DNA of 53,737 nt from Deltaproteobacteria bacterium. Its GTDB lineage: Bacteria > Desulfobacterota > Desulfomonilia > Desulfomonilales > Desulfomonilaceae. Below are positions 9,759 through 19,404 of this stretch, piece after piece. The translations under genes were made by a program, and so were the position numbers. Numbering within the stretch: the stretch's first letter is position 1; each line of letters starts with the position of its first letter. The notes beneath the pieces were generated by a model. The model did not search any database, was not told where the DNA came from, and saw only the letters and a program-made list of their open reading frames with translations. The stretch lies in contig JAMCYH010000066.1 of the NCBI GenBank assembly GCA_023474025.1, positions 1 to 53,737 on the forward strand, in the 5' to 3' direction.

Positions 9759-10907
9759 TCATACAACTGCCTTTTCGAAGAAATCTTGAATAACACATGC
9801 CGCAGCGGCAATACGCCCCGCATCGTAATCGTCGGTAAGCCATAAGTTGATTACTGCCTGCCCCCAACGCTCCGCATCGGGCTGACTCGGCAATAGAGCG
9901 GGAAAGCTTTGCGCAAGCGGAGGATAGTTGGTCCCTGCGTCGAAACCGGCGGCGCGCAGCTGTGCCACGAGTGGATCACGCCACTCCGGTCGTCGAAGGT
10001 ACCGCGTCAAACGCCACGGCGCCAACAGGTCCGCCGCCGGGGCAAGTAGATCTTCGGAAACGTGAGCAAGGACCTCCCTCCACATCCAAACCCGTTCCCA
10101 CCGATGGGAAATTGCCTCCGGAAAGACAGTCATTGCAGCGTCTATACGCTTGCGCGCATTTTGGGGCAAGGCATGGCGGATATGGGCGGCGTCCACCTCC
10201 AGTAGCTGTTCTTCTAACTGGCTGCGCCCGAGGGAACGGAGATGGCGGCGAGCCATTGTGAGGTGTTTTTCAACTGCATCGTCCTGAGCGGACAACGGCG
10301 GCCACGCCGCAGCGAGCCTGGCTAGTTCAGCGGCGAATACAGAATCATCAGTTAGAACGGCGCCACCAATGCCGGCCTCAATGGTCTTAGTATGGTTGAA
10401 ACTGACAAGCAGCGCGTTGCCCATGGCCCGGTGCTTTCCGTCTCTGGATGCGGTTGTGCACAAAGTGTCATTCTCAAGGACGAACCATCCTGCAGCGTGG
10501 CACCGAGCATGGGGTGTCCACAGGCCGTAGAGATGAGTCGGCATTACGACTCCGGGTATGGGTTCACCTGCCATGGCCTCGGCCAGACGTTCATCGTCGG
10601 TGAGACCCGACACCGGCGAAACCGGGGCCGGTCGGGGTAAGGCGCCGGCAGCGGTGATAGCCGCCAAAACCACCGGGCAGAGATTAGATGGGAAGATTAC
10701 AGGCTTGTCACGGGCTCCAACTGCATCGAGCACGGCCGTCAGACCAGCTCTGGCGCGCCCGAAAAGCACGACATGCCCAAAGCCGAACAGCGCACCGATC
10801 CTGTCTTCGAGTCGATTCATGTTGCGCTCCAGTAGCCAAGCGGTGCGCTTACCATTGGCAGTTGAAAGCGGGAAACATCTCTTGCTTTCCATCAGTTCGG
10901 TGATCAT
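9759..10907 (-). CDS. DegT/DnrJ/EryC1-family PLP aminotransferase-like protein, GC-rich
   Basis: A 382-aa protein resembling the sugar aminotransferase family (fold-type I PLP). LLVSFNHTKTIEAGIGGAVL carries the expected PLP lysine (in SFNHTK) and glycine-rich turn. FPSNLCPVVLAAITAAGA is the usual early cofactor-binding region. It is alanine- and arginine-rich, and its base composition stands out: the line 10021-10080 is 63% G+C by direct count, against 43% for 11701-11760 in the neighbouring gene. Spacers of 332 and 210 bases flank it, unlike the tight packing elsewhere. Recent horizontal entry is inferred. It is divergent within the family, so the substrate (probably an NDP-keto-sugar) is uncertain. 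No clear ribosome site is seen. Confidence 0.75.
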   Translation of the reverse strand: MITELMESKRCFPLSTANGKRTAWLLERNMNRLEDRIGALFGFGHVVLFGRARAGLTAVLDAVGARDKPVIFPSNLCPVVLAAITAAGALPRPAPVSPVSGLTDDERLAEAMAGEPIPGVVMPTHLYGLWTPHARCHAAGWFVLENDTLCTTASRDGKHRAMGNALLVSFNHTKTIEAGIGGAVLTDDSVFAAELARLAAAWPPLSAQDDAVEKHLTMARRHLRSLGRSQLEEQLLEVDAAHIRHALPQNARKRIDAAMTVFPEAISHRWERVWMWREVLAHVSEDLLAPAADLLAPWRLTRYLRRPEWRDPLVAQLRAAGFDAGTNYPPLAQSFPALLPSQPDAERWGQAVINLWLTDDYDAGRIAAAACVIQDFFEKAVV

Positions 10908-11117
10908 AACATAGCCGTTGGAACATCGCTATCTCGATCAACAATGTCTTACAAGTAGAAGTTACGATTTGCCATTACCATCACGTCGAACTGGTGAGAT
11001 CCAGTTAACCTATTCAGGGAGTCTACTCATAAAGAGAAGGTCAGTGAAAAATCTTTGAGTTTGATCGGTTACGTCTACGCTAATCGCCAGCAACATCTCA
11101 GAATTCCATGGGAAGAC

Positions 11118-12032
11118 TCAACGCTTCTCGAGGACCCAGCCCTTGACCGCCAAGCGTAAGGATGAATACCTCACAGGTCTAAGACCTAACAACGGTTTAA
11201 TCAACCATTGCTTTGTCGAGAACCATACCCAGTCTAACCCTGTCAAATCTTTCAAAGGAAAAGGCCCACGCGTCGATATCAAAGTATCACCGGGATGCTT
11301 AGGGAATTCAGGATATTGGAGGCGGAACCATTTTGCGAGGCAGTCAATCAAGAGATTGTATCTTGCCACCCCAATTTCCGCATTTCCTCTTAGGTCCAGG
11401 TCTACTGTCAAAAACAGTGACCCTCCAGGCCGCAGAATACGTGCCATTTCCTCAACAGTTTTTTCAAAATCCGGGATGTGTTCCAATACGCTTATACAAT
11501 AAATGGCGTCGGCCATTCCGTCATCAAACGGTAGCCCCTGACTATCGATCAAACGAAATTCGACCTTTCCAGGATGATGGTCAACGCATTCTATGGCACG
11601 AGAAATATCTTCTTCGCAGATTGGATCGGTGTCTGCACAAATCACATGACAGCCCAATTTTGCTATAGTAAATGGAAAGAAAGTTACGCCACTCCCGATG
11701 TCTAATATAAGGGGCGAATAGGACCCTGCAAACTTAGAAGACCTCCACAGATCTATGTGATGATATATGTAAGGATATTCCCAAGCCCGGCTCCAGGTGC
11801 GTAAAGGGTCTCGTGGCCACTTGTATTCTGGACTCGGAAACAGAGGCTCATGCGCTAGAAACTCAGATTGTTCATGTTCCAGGAGGGTGAATAATCCCCT
11901 CCACTCAGGTGTTTCAAAGTCCGACAATGCCGCAAGGCCACAACGATTAAAAACGAAAGATTTGTCAGAATTCATTTCGCATTGCTCCGCAAGTGTACTC
12001 AGATCTATAGATGGACTACTCATTTTATTCAC
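11118..12032 (-). CDS. Class I SAM-dependent methyltransferase
   Basis: A 304-aa protein with a central class I methyltransferase domain. Motif I is LILDIGSGVTFFPFTIAKLG at about residues 108-127. An acidic ribose-binding end follows in CADTDP, then AIYCISVLEHIPDF and the post-motif MARILRPGGSLFLTVDLDLR. These match the Methyltransf_11 type. The N-terminal 100 residues are family-specific. In this setting it may methylate a sugar or cap the growing chain, but a target is not visible in sequence. It is the gene just upstream of the GC-rich aminotransferase and downstream of a GT2. Confidence 0.85.
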   Translation of the reverse strand: MNKMSSPSIDLSTLAEQCEMNSDKSFVFNRCGLAALSDFETPEWRGLFTLLEHEQSEFLAHEPLFPSPEYKWPRDPLRTWSRAWEYPYIYHHIDLWRSSKFAGSYSPLILDIGSGVTFFPFTIAKLGCHVICADTDPICEEDISRAIECVDHHPGKVEFRLIDSQGLPFDDGMADAIYCISVLEHIPDFEKTVEEMARILRPGGSLFLTVDLDLRGNAEIGVARYNLLIDCLAKWFRLQYPEFPKHPGDTLISTRGPFPLKDLTGLDWVWFSTKQWLIKPLLGLRPVRYSSLRLAVKGWVLEKR

Positions 12033-12170
12033 ACAACTGTGGTCCAGAATTTGCCTGTTGATTTATAATAGTTTTTTTGTGCCGATTCTTTGTCAGAGGA
12101 GGATTTTTATACCTATGGAACAAGATGAACAAGGCATTGAAGAGGGGCGTTGGATTGACAGGAAGGATTT

Positions 12171-13133
12171 TCAACCGTTGACAGAAGGTTTGGCAGTAAA
12201 TAATTCACGCATAGAAATACAGAATATGTTCCAATAGGTTGTAAAGTAAGTTCGAATAATCCAGAAATAATGGCGTAAGTCAGTTTCCAGCAAAGAGCCC
12301 TTGGCAATCGAAGATTTTGCGATCTGCTTAATTCGGAGTTTTTCTTCACGAGACAAAGAAGGAACTCGATCTATCCTGGAAGCAAAAGCAGTATACAGTT
12401 TTGTGAAAGGTAATACGGATATCGGGAGACGTGTTCCTAAGCAAGTTTGTGGCCCATGATTTTTGAAATCTAACAATACTGCTTTCGGGCCTGTGGGAAG
12501 ACTCCGGCTCCGCAAGAACTCATCAATCTGGTGTATCTTCCCATGAAGAATAATTTCAGACACATATATTAAATCGGAAAACATAGGTATCGGAGCGAAA
12601 TCCACAATCTGATCCAAAACATCTCGCCTGATTAGTCCATAAAGACATTCTGTGTAGGCCCCGTTCTCCCAGTATTTCTCGATTCTTTCCAGGACACTGC
12701 TTTCTGCCCTCTCCTCGTTAACATTAACTAAGGAAACTGGTATCATCTCTTTGTCAAGGCGAATTACCTTCGTGCAACACAGCGCATAGTCATCGTTTTC
12801 TTCCAGAAATCGATGACATTTGCCAACGTACTGACTGTCAAGCAGGTCGTCATGCGCATGCCACATAAAATATTTTGATTTGGTGTTGTTCAAAACGCTG
12901 TTGAAATTCCGAATGCATCCGAAGTTTTTCTCGAACCTGTTTAATCGAATACGTTTGTCTTTTGAAGCGTAGTGATTACAAATTTCCCAAGTAGAGTCTG
13001 TCGAACAATTGTCAGAGATCAAGAAATCAAAATCACCAAAGTCCTGGGCCAAGACAGACTCTATTGATTGGGCAAGGCTTTTTTCACCATTGTACACGGG
13101 TAAACCTATTGCTACTGGCACTATCCTATCCAT
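12171..13133 (-). CDS. Glycosyltransferase family 2
   Basis: A 320-aa GT-A glycosyltransferase. VAIGLPVYNGEKSLAQSIES and ISDNCSTDSTWEICNHYAS form the nucleotide-binding start, and MWHAHDDLLD (about residue 90) is the metal-binding DxD-like site of this O-antigen GT2 subgroup. A strong GAGGTGAGAA ribosome site precedes the ATG. The gene follows the flippase gene after only 3 bases, so the two are in one operon. The donor sugar is unknown. Confidence 0.88.
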   Translation of the reverse strand: MDRIVPVAIGLPVYNGEKSLAQSIESVLAQDFGDFDFLISDNCSTDSTWEICNHYASKDKRIRLNRFEKNFGCIRNFNSVLNNTKSKYFMWHAHDDLLDSQYVGKCHRFLEENDDYALCCTKVIRLDKEMIPVSLVNVNEERAESSVLERIEKYWENGAYTECLYGLIRRDVLDQIVDFAPIPMFSDLIYVSEIILHGKIHQIDEFLRSRSLPTGPKAVLLDFKNHGPQTCLGTRLPISVLPFTKLYTAFASRIDRVPSLSREEKLRIKQIAKSSIAKGSLLETDLRHYFWIIRTYFTTYWNIFCISMRELFTAKPSVNG

Positions 13134-13136
13134 TTC

Positions 13137-14693
13137 TCACCTCACTTCCGGGCTAGATTTAATTACAGAGCCTGGCATAAATCGTATCAAGCATAAGAAC
13201 CTTTTTCGAATAAGTTCTATGACACCATGTCTAATGTCTCTAGTTACCGCTGTAACAGACACGTAGCACACCAATGTTATAAAACTTAGGGTTGCAATTC
13301 GCCACGTTGTTGACGAGGCATCGCTAAACAGTAGTTTACCAATCAAGGCAGGAGCCAAGGCTGCCACGAAAGGCAAACCGGTATCATATAGATACCAGCG
13401 CCACATTTCCTTCTTAAGTATTCTGCCATGCATTATTGGTATGGCAAAGATGAAATATCCTTGGTTAAGCAGTGCCCAAACGATTCCGCCCGCTATCATT
13501 CCGTAAATATGGGTCAGGATTACAAGAGTCGGAACAAGGACGATAATCGAAACAACATTTGTCCAAAAAGCAAGGCTTGTCCAACCATAAGCCAACTGCG
13601 TCCAGTAGGGTATGCTCATCATTGCGTTGCATGCCGTCCCCAATACAAGGAGCGTGGCTACAAGATGGACCTGCTGCGCTATATGCGAGTTCCCCGTCCA
13701 TATAAGAAAGATCTCATATGAGAAGACTGCAAGCACGCAGCCTATTGGTAAAACCATGAGCGACATAAACTGACATGATTTGTGATAAAATTCGGTAAGG
13801 GTTTCCATATTTCGGCTGACCACCGCTTGAGAAATACGTGGGAACACCGCAATAGTTGCCGGGCCAATCAAACGGCCCAACGCTCCAGCTAGCGTCCAGG
13901 CGAGCATATAGAAGCCATACATCTCCAGAGTAAGCATTTTGCTCAAAAGAACTTTATCCGCTGAATTGGAGATAAAAGCCGCGACATTTATCCCCATTAC
14001 TCCGGTAGCAAACTGACGGATTTCACGTAAGACTGATTGTTGGAATCTGGAGCGTCGGTCGGCCTTAGGTAAAGAGATCCAGAGGCAAAATGCTATGGCC
14101 AAGGTTTCAAAGCCACTAACAATTATCTGCCAGCAAAAAAACGCCTGAATGGTAGGCGAAATCAACCAAAGGACAAGGACTGCGCCAAGACCTCGAAATG
14201 TCCCCGAAATCGCATTCAGAATATTGACCGTCACCTGTTTTTGGAGCCCCATCAGACCACCCTCGTAGAGTGTGAACGGCCACCGCAAAACCAAAACCAG
14301 CCCCATGATCATCACGGCCTGTCGAACATCGGCTACGGAGAGTTTTTGAGAAGTAATCCAATACTTCGCAATGGGACCAGCCAATCCTATTACAGAAGCG
14401 CCAACCAGTACAGCTACCGGCCAATAAATGATTTCCAGTGTACGCAACAAATCGCGGGTGGTTTGTGCTTGACCGGGCAGTGCAGATCGTCTTGCCATTT
14501 CGCGATTTAAGGTTGCGCCCAAGCCCATATCCAAAAATGAGAAAATTGACCAAATGGTGCTAAAGAAGCCGACTAATCCATAGGACTCAATCCCCATGAA
14601 CTTGATGTAGAGTGGCACAAACACCAATCCCATCAGGCCGGAACAGACGGAGCCAGAGTAATTTGCTATTATATTGGTTTTGACTGATGACAT
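13137..14693 (-). CDS. wzx: O-antigen flippase, Wzx-type (polysaccharide transporter family)
   Basis: A 518-aa integral membrane protein with about 14 hydrophobic segments. It opens with IIANYSGSVCSGLMGLVFVP, followed by PLYIKFMGIESYGLVGFF, the standard start of the PST/MOP flippase family. Family members move undecaprenyl-diphosphate-linked repeat units to the periplasmic face. It is the only flippase candidate in the window, and together with the Wzy-like protein it defines the cluster as Wzx/Wzy-dependent. No Wzz chain-length regulator or Wza/Wzc export protein is visible. Confidence 0.9.
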   Translation of the reverse strand: MSSVKTNIIANYSGSVCSGLMGLVFVPLYIKFMGIESYGLVGFFSTIWSIFSFLDMGLGATLNREMARRSALPGQAQTTRDLLRTLEIIYWPVAVLVGASVIGLAGPIAKYWITSQKLSVADVRQAVMIMGLVLVLRWPFTLYEGGLMGLQKQVTVNILNAISGTFRGLGAVLVLWLISPTIQAFFCWQIIVSGFETLAIAFCLWISLPKADRRSRFQQSVLREIRQFATGVMGINVAAFISNSADKVLLSKMLTLEMYGFYMLAWTLAGALGRLIGPATIAVFPRISQAVVSRNMETLTEFYHKSCQFMSLMVLPIGCVLAVFSYEIFLIWTGNSHIAQQVHLVATLLVLGTACNAMMSIPYWTQLAYGWTSLAFWTNVVSIIVLVPTLVILTHIYGMIAGGIVWALLNQGYFIFAIPIMHGRILKKEMWRWYLYDTGLPFVAALAPALIGKLLFSDASSTTWRIATLSFITLVCYVSVTAVTRDIRHGVIELIRKRFLCLIRFMPGSVIKSSPEVR

Positions 14694-14743
14694 AGAAGTT
14701 TTAGCCTGCTAATCGACGTCGAGTCTCCCCAAAAAACGCTTAA

Positions 14744-15460
14744 TCATGTTTGATCGATAAAGTCCCGCCAGTAAATTGCGTCAGAAGTTAATAGACAGGA
14801 AGCTTGCTTACCGCAATTCGCAATCGCATCCAAAACTGTTACATAAGGTGTAAATTCTCCATAAAGTTGTGGATATGGGGTTTTATTGTATCGCATGTAA
14901 CACACTTCGATATTATGTTCTTCGAACAACGAATGATCCAGGTAATTTAGAGCGCCAAGCCCTGTAATGTAGCGTTTGGCGCCTAAATGCAGGCAAATAT
15001 CCAACACTCGCTGCGAGCTGCGACTGGTGACACCGAGTTCAGAGGAGCGTAAAATTCGACGTTGCAATCCAAGCCACTCAGCAATGATTTCAATAGCGTT
15101 TTGATTGAAATCGCCTAGATTGTTGCCAGGAAAATCGTATATTGTTTTGGCAAGATCAAACATGATTTTGAAATATGGCGCACGTGAATAGCTATGCCGG
15201 AAGGCTTCAAGATGTTGGTACTTCCATTCTTTGCTTTCATCAATTCTTGCTTCACTAATTTTACATCGACTCTTTTTATTTATTAAAGGGACTGTGAGCC
15301 ACATTGGCCCTTGGGACGTCTTTAACTCAACCTTCCTGATGAAGGATCGACCTTGAGGTAACTGGCAATCGTCGCAATGAACGAATATGTCGGCGAGCCT
15401 AATTTGCTCAAACAAACCAAGCCACGGCAAGAAAAACGGTTGAGAAATTACGACATTCAT
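14744..15460 (-). CDS. WbqC-family protein
   Basis: A 238-aa protein with the characteristic WbqC start, VVISQPFFLPWLGLFEQI, followed by DDCQLPQGRSFIRKVELKT and PMWLTVPL. WbqC proteins recur in O-antigen clusters, and their biochemical role is not settled. They often accompany sugar aminotransferases, so a role in modifying an amino sugar is plausible. Here the gene lies between the SGNH hydrolase and the flippase on the same strand, near an ATP-grasp ligase and a DegT aminotransferase. Nothing is truncated compared with the usual 230-240 residues. Confidence 0.85.
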   Translation of the reverse strand: MNVVISQPFFLPWLGLFEQIRLADIFVHCDDCQLPQGRSFIRKVELKTSQGPMWLTVPLINKKSRCKISEARIDESKEWKYQHLEAFRHSYSRAPYFKIMFDLAKTIYDFPGNNLGDFNQNAIEIIAEWLGLQRRILRSSELGVTSRSSQRVLDICLHLGAKRYITGLGALNYLDHSLFEEHNIEVCYMRYNKTPYPQLYGEFTPYVTVLDAIANCGKQASCLLTSDAIYWRDFIDQT

Positions 15461-15704
15461 TTAATTATCCACAAAGAGAGTCAGCAATAGGATCAATTCC
15501 GAGATGCAACAAAACAAATTCCTTGTGACAGCGGCCCAAATGAGTAGAAAGTACTCTCTTTGGAAATTGTCCATAGCGCTTCAATTATCCGTCTTTGACG
15601 GGCGCAGATTTTCCCAGTGGCTACCCAGCCAGTTGGTTGCCTCCGCCGGAACATGAACCGGCCACTGGATGATAATATGTATGGGAAACGCATGAATGCG
15701 AAAG

Positions 15705-16808
15705 TTATTGATGCTTTTCTGGGCTTCCCAAGTGTTGCTCAAGCCGTTCTGCCAGTAGCTTGCCTATTAGCGTGTTTCCCAACTGGTTGTAATGGCCCCC
15801 ATCGCCTGCCATTGCCTTTTTACCCAAGATTCTGTCTACTTCTACGGTTAGATTGCCCAACCAGATGTATCCAGCGGATGTGGCTGCCCTTTCCAAAAGT
15901 TCTGAAGGAGGTGGTTTATCATGAAGCGGACATTTAATCAGATCTCCCACCGAGAAAGCAAAGAATTTGACGCTAGGCCGATTCTCTCTCCCCTTTTCTA
16001 AAATCTTCCTGGTAGTAGCCACAGTTTGGTCACAAAGTTGACTGAAATTGTAATCTTTGTCCACGACGAAGGAGCCCAGTTTTAAGTAGCTATGATCCAG
16101 CCAGAGATTGTAGATTTTCCAAAATATCCTAGAATTGGTGGCCAGACGCAAGCCATATTGTTCCCGATACGTGACTTGGCCATTTTCGTAATATGGCCTC
16201 CGGAGATATAATGGATGTAGGCGTGCCCTGGAAACCAACTCAAAAGTGTTGTCTATTAAATCGTTATCACACATCTGCAACACGATCACTGAGGGTTTTA
16301 CGACCGAAAAAACTCTGTCAACCAACATGAATTCCTGTAAAGTTCCGAAGCCTGCGACGCCAATACCTGAGATCGGCCACTTAGGTAGTAATTGTTTTAC
16401 TATGGCGTAGTAAGTGTATTCGTCTGAAGCGTCTACTGCTTGTGTAAAAGAGTCACCCACAAACAGTATGCCGCCTGGATAGGTATCCCTCAATCTGAAT
16501 CCATGAGCGTCTGTAGAAAAGTTCAGAGAATACGAGTTACCCTCGAGATCCTGAATTATCTGAGACATTCTTACATTTGGCATGATCATCCACCCCAATT
16601 CTGAATCGGGTTGAATAACCGTGTAAGCGCTATGATTCCTGTGATGGGGCAGGCCATGGTAAAGTATAGGCACATCGTTTCTTAGACGCTGGATAATCCG
16701 ATACAAAAATTCCAATCCGAATACCGAAAGACATAAAAAGAAAATTAGGAATAGGAAAACGGAAGCTTTGGGGTAGCGAATGAACAATCTTTCTTTTTGG
16801 TTGGTCAT
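15705..16808 (-). CDS. Membrane-anchored SGNH/GDSL hydrolase-like protein
   Basis: A 367-aa protein with one N-terminal transmembrane anchor (about residues 16-36). The rest faces the periplasm. The GDS motif sits in ILFVGDSFTQAVD with Ser120 as nucleophile. The C-terminal GDGGHYNQLGN places the catalytic Asp/His pair near His339. This architecture is typical of acetylated-polysaccharide modification or deacetylation enzymes (AlgX/AlgJ- or DltD-like SGNH proteins). It probably adds or removes acyl groups on the polysaccharide in the periplasm. No MBOAT partner is in the window. A good AGGGGACAAA ribosome site precedes the ATG. Confidence 0.8.
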   Translation of the reverse strand: MTNQKERLFIRYPKASVFLFLIFFLCLSVFGLEFLYRIIQRLRNDVPILYHGLPHHRNHSAYTVIQPDSELGWMIMPNVRMSQIIQDLEGNSYSLNFSTDAHGFRLRDTYPGGILFVGDSFTQAVDASDEYTYYAIVKQLLPKWPISGIGVAGFGTLQEFMLVDRVFSVVKPSVIVLQMCDNDLIDNTFELVSRARLHPLYLRRPYYENGQVTYREQYGLRLATNSRIFWKIYNLWLDHSYLKLGSFVVDKDYNFSQLCDQTVATTRKILEKGRENRPSVKFFAFSVGDLIKCPLHDKPPPSELLERAATSAGYIWLGNLTVEVDRILGKKAMAGDGGHYNQLGNTLIGKLLAERLEQHLGSPEKHQ

Positions 16809-17026
16809 TTTGTCCCCTCAGACGCCATTGTGTATGAAAATCGGTGCGGCATATTTTGCTCTCTGAGTCAAAGTAACCGGAATAGCCTATCGGGACTCTC
16901 TCTGTAATAGTAGGCCGATAAAAAAGCCGCGGGGTGGTCTTAATTGGAACATCTGTGGGTCATCTGAATCGATTCAGTTTCTGAAGTTATTTCAGCTTCA
17001 ATATTTTCATACATGGCAGAATTCGG

Positions 17027-18262
17027 TTACATCGAAGAAACTTCTTGGATCATTCCACGCAATCCGTCATTTAGGTTGGTATGAGGCGCCCAATCCAAAA
17101 CGGATTGGGCATAACTCGTGTCCATTACAATATTTGGCGCAAAATCCTCTATGTGGCGATGCTTAACTTTGCTCCCAGATCCAAGCAGGCCGATAATCAT
17201 ATTCGCTACGTCGGTTGTGGAATATGGCTTCCCAGACCCAATGTTTACCGCTCCCCAAATTTCAGATTTAATGAGTTTGATCATAGCTGAGACCAAGTCA
17301 TTTATATGAAGAAGATCCACGGAAGGATATCCGTTAAAGTAATGATGCGTCCAAATATCATCCTCCGCTAAGGCCTTATGGATAAAATTGTAAATAAATC
17401 TAGGCCGTTCCACACCACCATAAACTGAAGAAGACCGTAACAAAGAGTAGTTCAACCCATAATTTCGGTAATGGGTTTCTATGAGGATTTCGCATAGATG
17501 TTTGGTCTCCCCGTAGGGTCCTTTGGGGAACCTGGGCAATGTCTCCGAAGCCAATAATTGTTGCGATTCATACCCGGAATAAACCTCCCAGCCTGACGGA
17601 TAAATTAGTCGAACATCATTTTCACGACAAACGTCTAGAACATTTTCTAGCATTGTCAGGGTTTCTCCCGCCGCCTGGTTATTTGTGTAGACGCGGGGCT
17701 TCGCCAGATGCACAATAGTATCAATCCTTTTTTCTTTAACCAGGAGGTCAAGCTCCGCTGCTCCGTTAAGTAAATTAATCTGTTGCCGTGTTGGTGTGTA
17801 CACCTCGAATTGGTCCGCCAACGCCTCTACGAGTGCGCTACCAATAAAGCCCCGCGCCCCTAGAATGAGCAATCTTTGACTTCCAAAATCAGTGTCTGTG
17901 TCATGCTGAGCCTCAAGTTCAAGGGCTTCCATGACTTTGGACAACACGTCAATTTTGATCGCCCTTTCTCCTGTGGTACCAATGACCTGATGAGCCGCGT
18001 CATAAAATGAAACGCCTCTGAGTCTGGTAAGGATTCCTACGGCAATCGCATTGCTACGAGACATACCGTAATCACACGCTATAACAACTTTCCTGGCGTG
18101 CTTAAGCTTGGACAACGCCTCTTCAATTTTTTCCCGCACGACCGCTGTCGTATTTCCACCTTTGTCTACCATGTCGCGCACATCCACGACGCTCAAATCC
18201 GCGCGGTCTTTGACCTCGGTCCATGACGCTGTTCCAAGGGTTTCTGTGATCCACCTGATCAT
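17027..18262 (-). CDS. Fusion of a dual-specificity-phosphatase-like domain and an extended SDR sugar epimerase/dehydratase
   Basis: A 411-aa protein with two recognisable domains. Residues about 1-115 look like a protein-tyrosine/dual-specificity phosphatase: VVIACDYGMSRSNAIAVG contains a full C-x5-R-S P-loop (Cys63, Arg69, Ser70), and acidic residues upstream in VVDVRDMVD could supply the general acid. Residues about 130-411 are an extended short-chain dehydrogenase with GARGFIG (135-141) for NAD(P) and YGETK (Tyr250, Lys254) as the catalytic pair. SDRs of this kind interconvert NDP-sugars. The phosphatase part could remove a phosphate from a sugar or act on a protein. The gene starts within the last codon of the ATP-grasp gene (4-base overlap), so the two products probably work in one pathway. 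Confidence 0.8.
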   Translation of the reverse strand: MIRWITETLGTASWTEVKDRADLSVVDVRDMVDKGGNTTAVVREKIEEALSKLKHARKVVIACDYGMSRSNAIAVGILTRLRGVSFYDAAHQVIGTTGERAIKIDVLSKVMEALELEAQHDTDTDFGSQRLLILGARGFIGSALVEALADQFEVYTPTRQQINLLNGAAELDLLVKEKRIDTIVHLAKPRVYTNNQAAGETLTMLENVLDVCRENDVRLIYPSGWEVYSGYESQQLLASETLPRFPKGPYGETKHLCEILIETHYRNYGLNYSLLRSSSVYGGVERPRFIYNFIHKALAEDDIWTHHYFNGYPSVDLLHINDLVSAMIKLIKSEIWGAVNIGSGKPYSTTDVANMIIGLLGSGSKVKHRHIEDFAPNIVMDTSYAQSVLDWAPHTNLNDGLRGMIQEVSSM

Positions 18263-19284
18263 GATTTCACCATATCACTGGGCACAAAGGTTTCAGTCAA
18301 TGACCTGAGGTAAAAACCAGGTCTCAACAGCGGCGTCTCAGGAGCTGTACCATGTGCCAGATGTTGCAGATAAATGTCTACTTCGTTAACACCTGCCATG
18401 GCACGCAGGTAGGTTGACGCTGAAAACCTTGGATTTATCTCGAAGGGCAAAAATACCCCATTTCTCACTCTGCCTTGCACATTGAGTGGCCCTGTACTCT
18501 TGAATGCCGACGCAATTGCTTCAGCCGTTTTGCGGAATTCGGAAAAATCGTCGATTATACCTTGGCTGTACCCACTGGAAATAAGCCCGTATTCAGTCAG
18601 AAAAAGCACTGATAACTTGGAATTAAATAATCTCCTCAACGCAATCGAACAAGCTATATGGCCATTTGATAAAGAAAGGACGCCTATCGTGAACTCCCCT
18701 TCATCATGGCTAATGTATTCTTGCGCTAAAGGAGTCTTTCCGTAGTCAATCAAATACTGAACATAGATTGACGCTTCATGAATGTTTCTAGCTAGAAACA
18801 CAAAGACGCTTCCGCCCGAACCCGTAGCTGGTTTAATAATACAGGGAAATGGCATATCGTCGAGATCTTGTTGCCCATGAACTTCCCGTGTTTCGGGAAT
18901 CGAAAAGCCGAGATCGCATAAGGATTTAAAACAAGAAATTTTGTCAGAAGACGTTCGAATGAGATCAGGAGAATTCATGGCAATTCTAACGCCATGCGTT
19001 TCAAACGTATCCTTCGCTTCGCAAAGCAGCCTCGAAGGCTCTTCCCCACCAGGGATTATGAATTCGCAATTCGTTTCAATACAGGCATTTAAAACTGAAT
19101 CAATGTATGAATCCTGTTTCACAACAAAAGATTTCTGAAACCCCTCATGGTAATGTCCATATGCAAATGGTGAGATGTCACAACCAAAAACAGTGTATCG
19201 GCGTGCTAACAAAAGGCACTTAAGAATCTCTGTACCTAAAGATGCGCCTGCTATTCCCGCTATCATTACGTTTGTCAAAGACAT
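18259..19284 (-). CDS. ATP-grasp domain protein (carbamoyl-phosphate-synthase-like ligase)
   Basis: A 341-aa protein. The N-terminal Rossmann-like pre-ATP-grasp region starts NVMIAGIAGASLGTEILKCL. The ATP-grasp core follows: ISCFKSLCDLGFSIPETREV, then FPCIIKPATGSGGSVFVF (ATP-binding loop) and the metal-binding FEINPRFSASTYLRAMAGV near residue 290. Such enzymes join a carboxylate to an amine or other nucleophile through an acyl-phosphate. In a polysaccharide cluster this suggests amide-linked decoration of an amino sugar or uronic acid. It is coupled by a 4-base overlap to the phosphatase-SDR fusion. The substrate is not readable from sequence. Confidence 0.85.
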   Translation of the reverse strand: MSLTNVMIAGIAGASLGTEILKCLLLARRYTVFGCDISPFAYGHYHEGFQKSFVVKQDSYIDSVLNACIETNCEFIIPGGEEPSRLLCEAKDTFETHGVRIAMNSPDLIRTSSDKISCFKSLCDLGFSIPETREVHGQQDLDDMPFPCIIKPATGSGGSVFVFLARNIHEASIYVQYLIDYGKTPLAQEYISHDEGEFTIGVLSLSNGHIACSIALRRLFNSKLSVLFLTEYGLISSGYSQGIIDDFSEFRKTAEAIASAFKSTGPLNVQGRVRNGVFLPFEINPRFSASTYLRAMAGVNEVDIYLQHLAHGTAPETPLLRPGFYLRSLTETFVPSDMVKS

Positions 19285-19404
19285 GCTACACCACCAAAAA
19301 GTGACCTATAGAAACCAATTGATCCATCTCACAAAAAGATTGCTCATAAAGATGAGCCGGAAATTCTCCAAGTGATATTAATTTATTAACTCTTTTCCGA
19401 TTCA

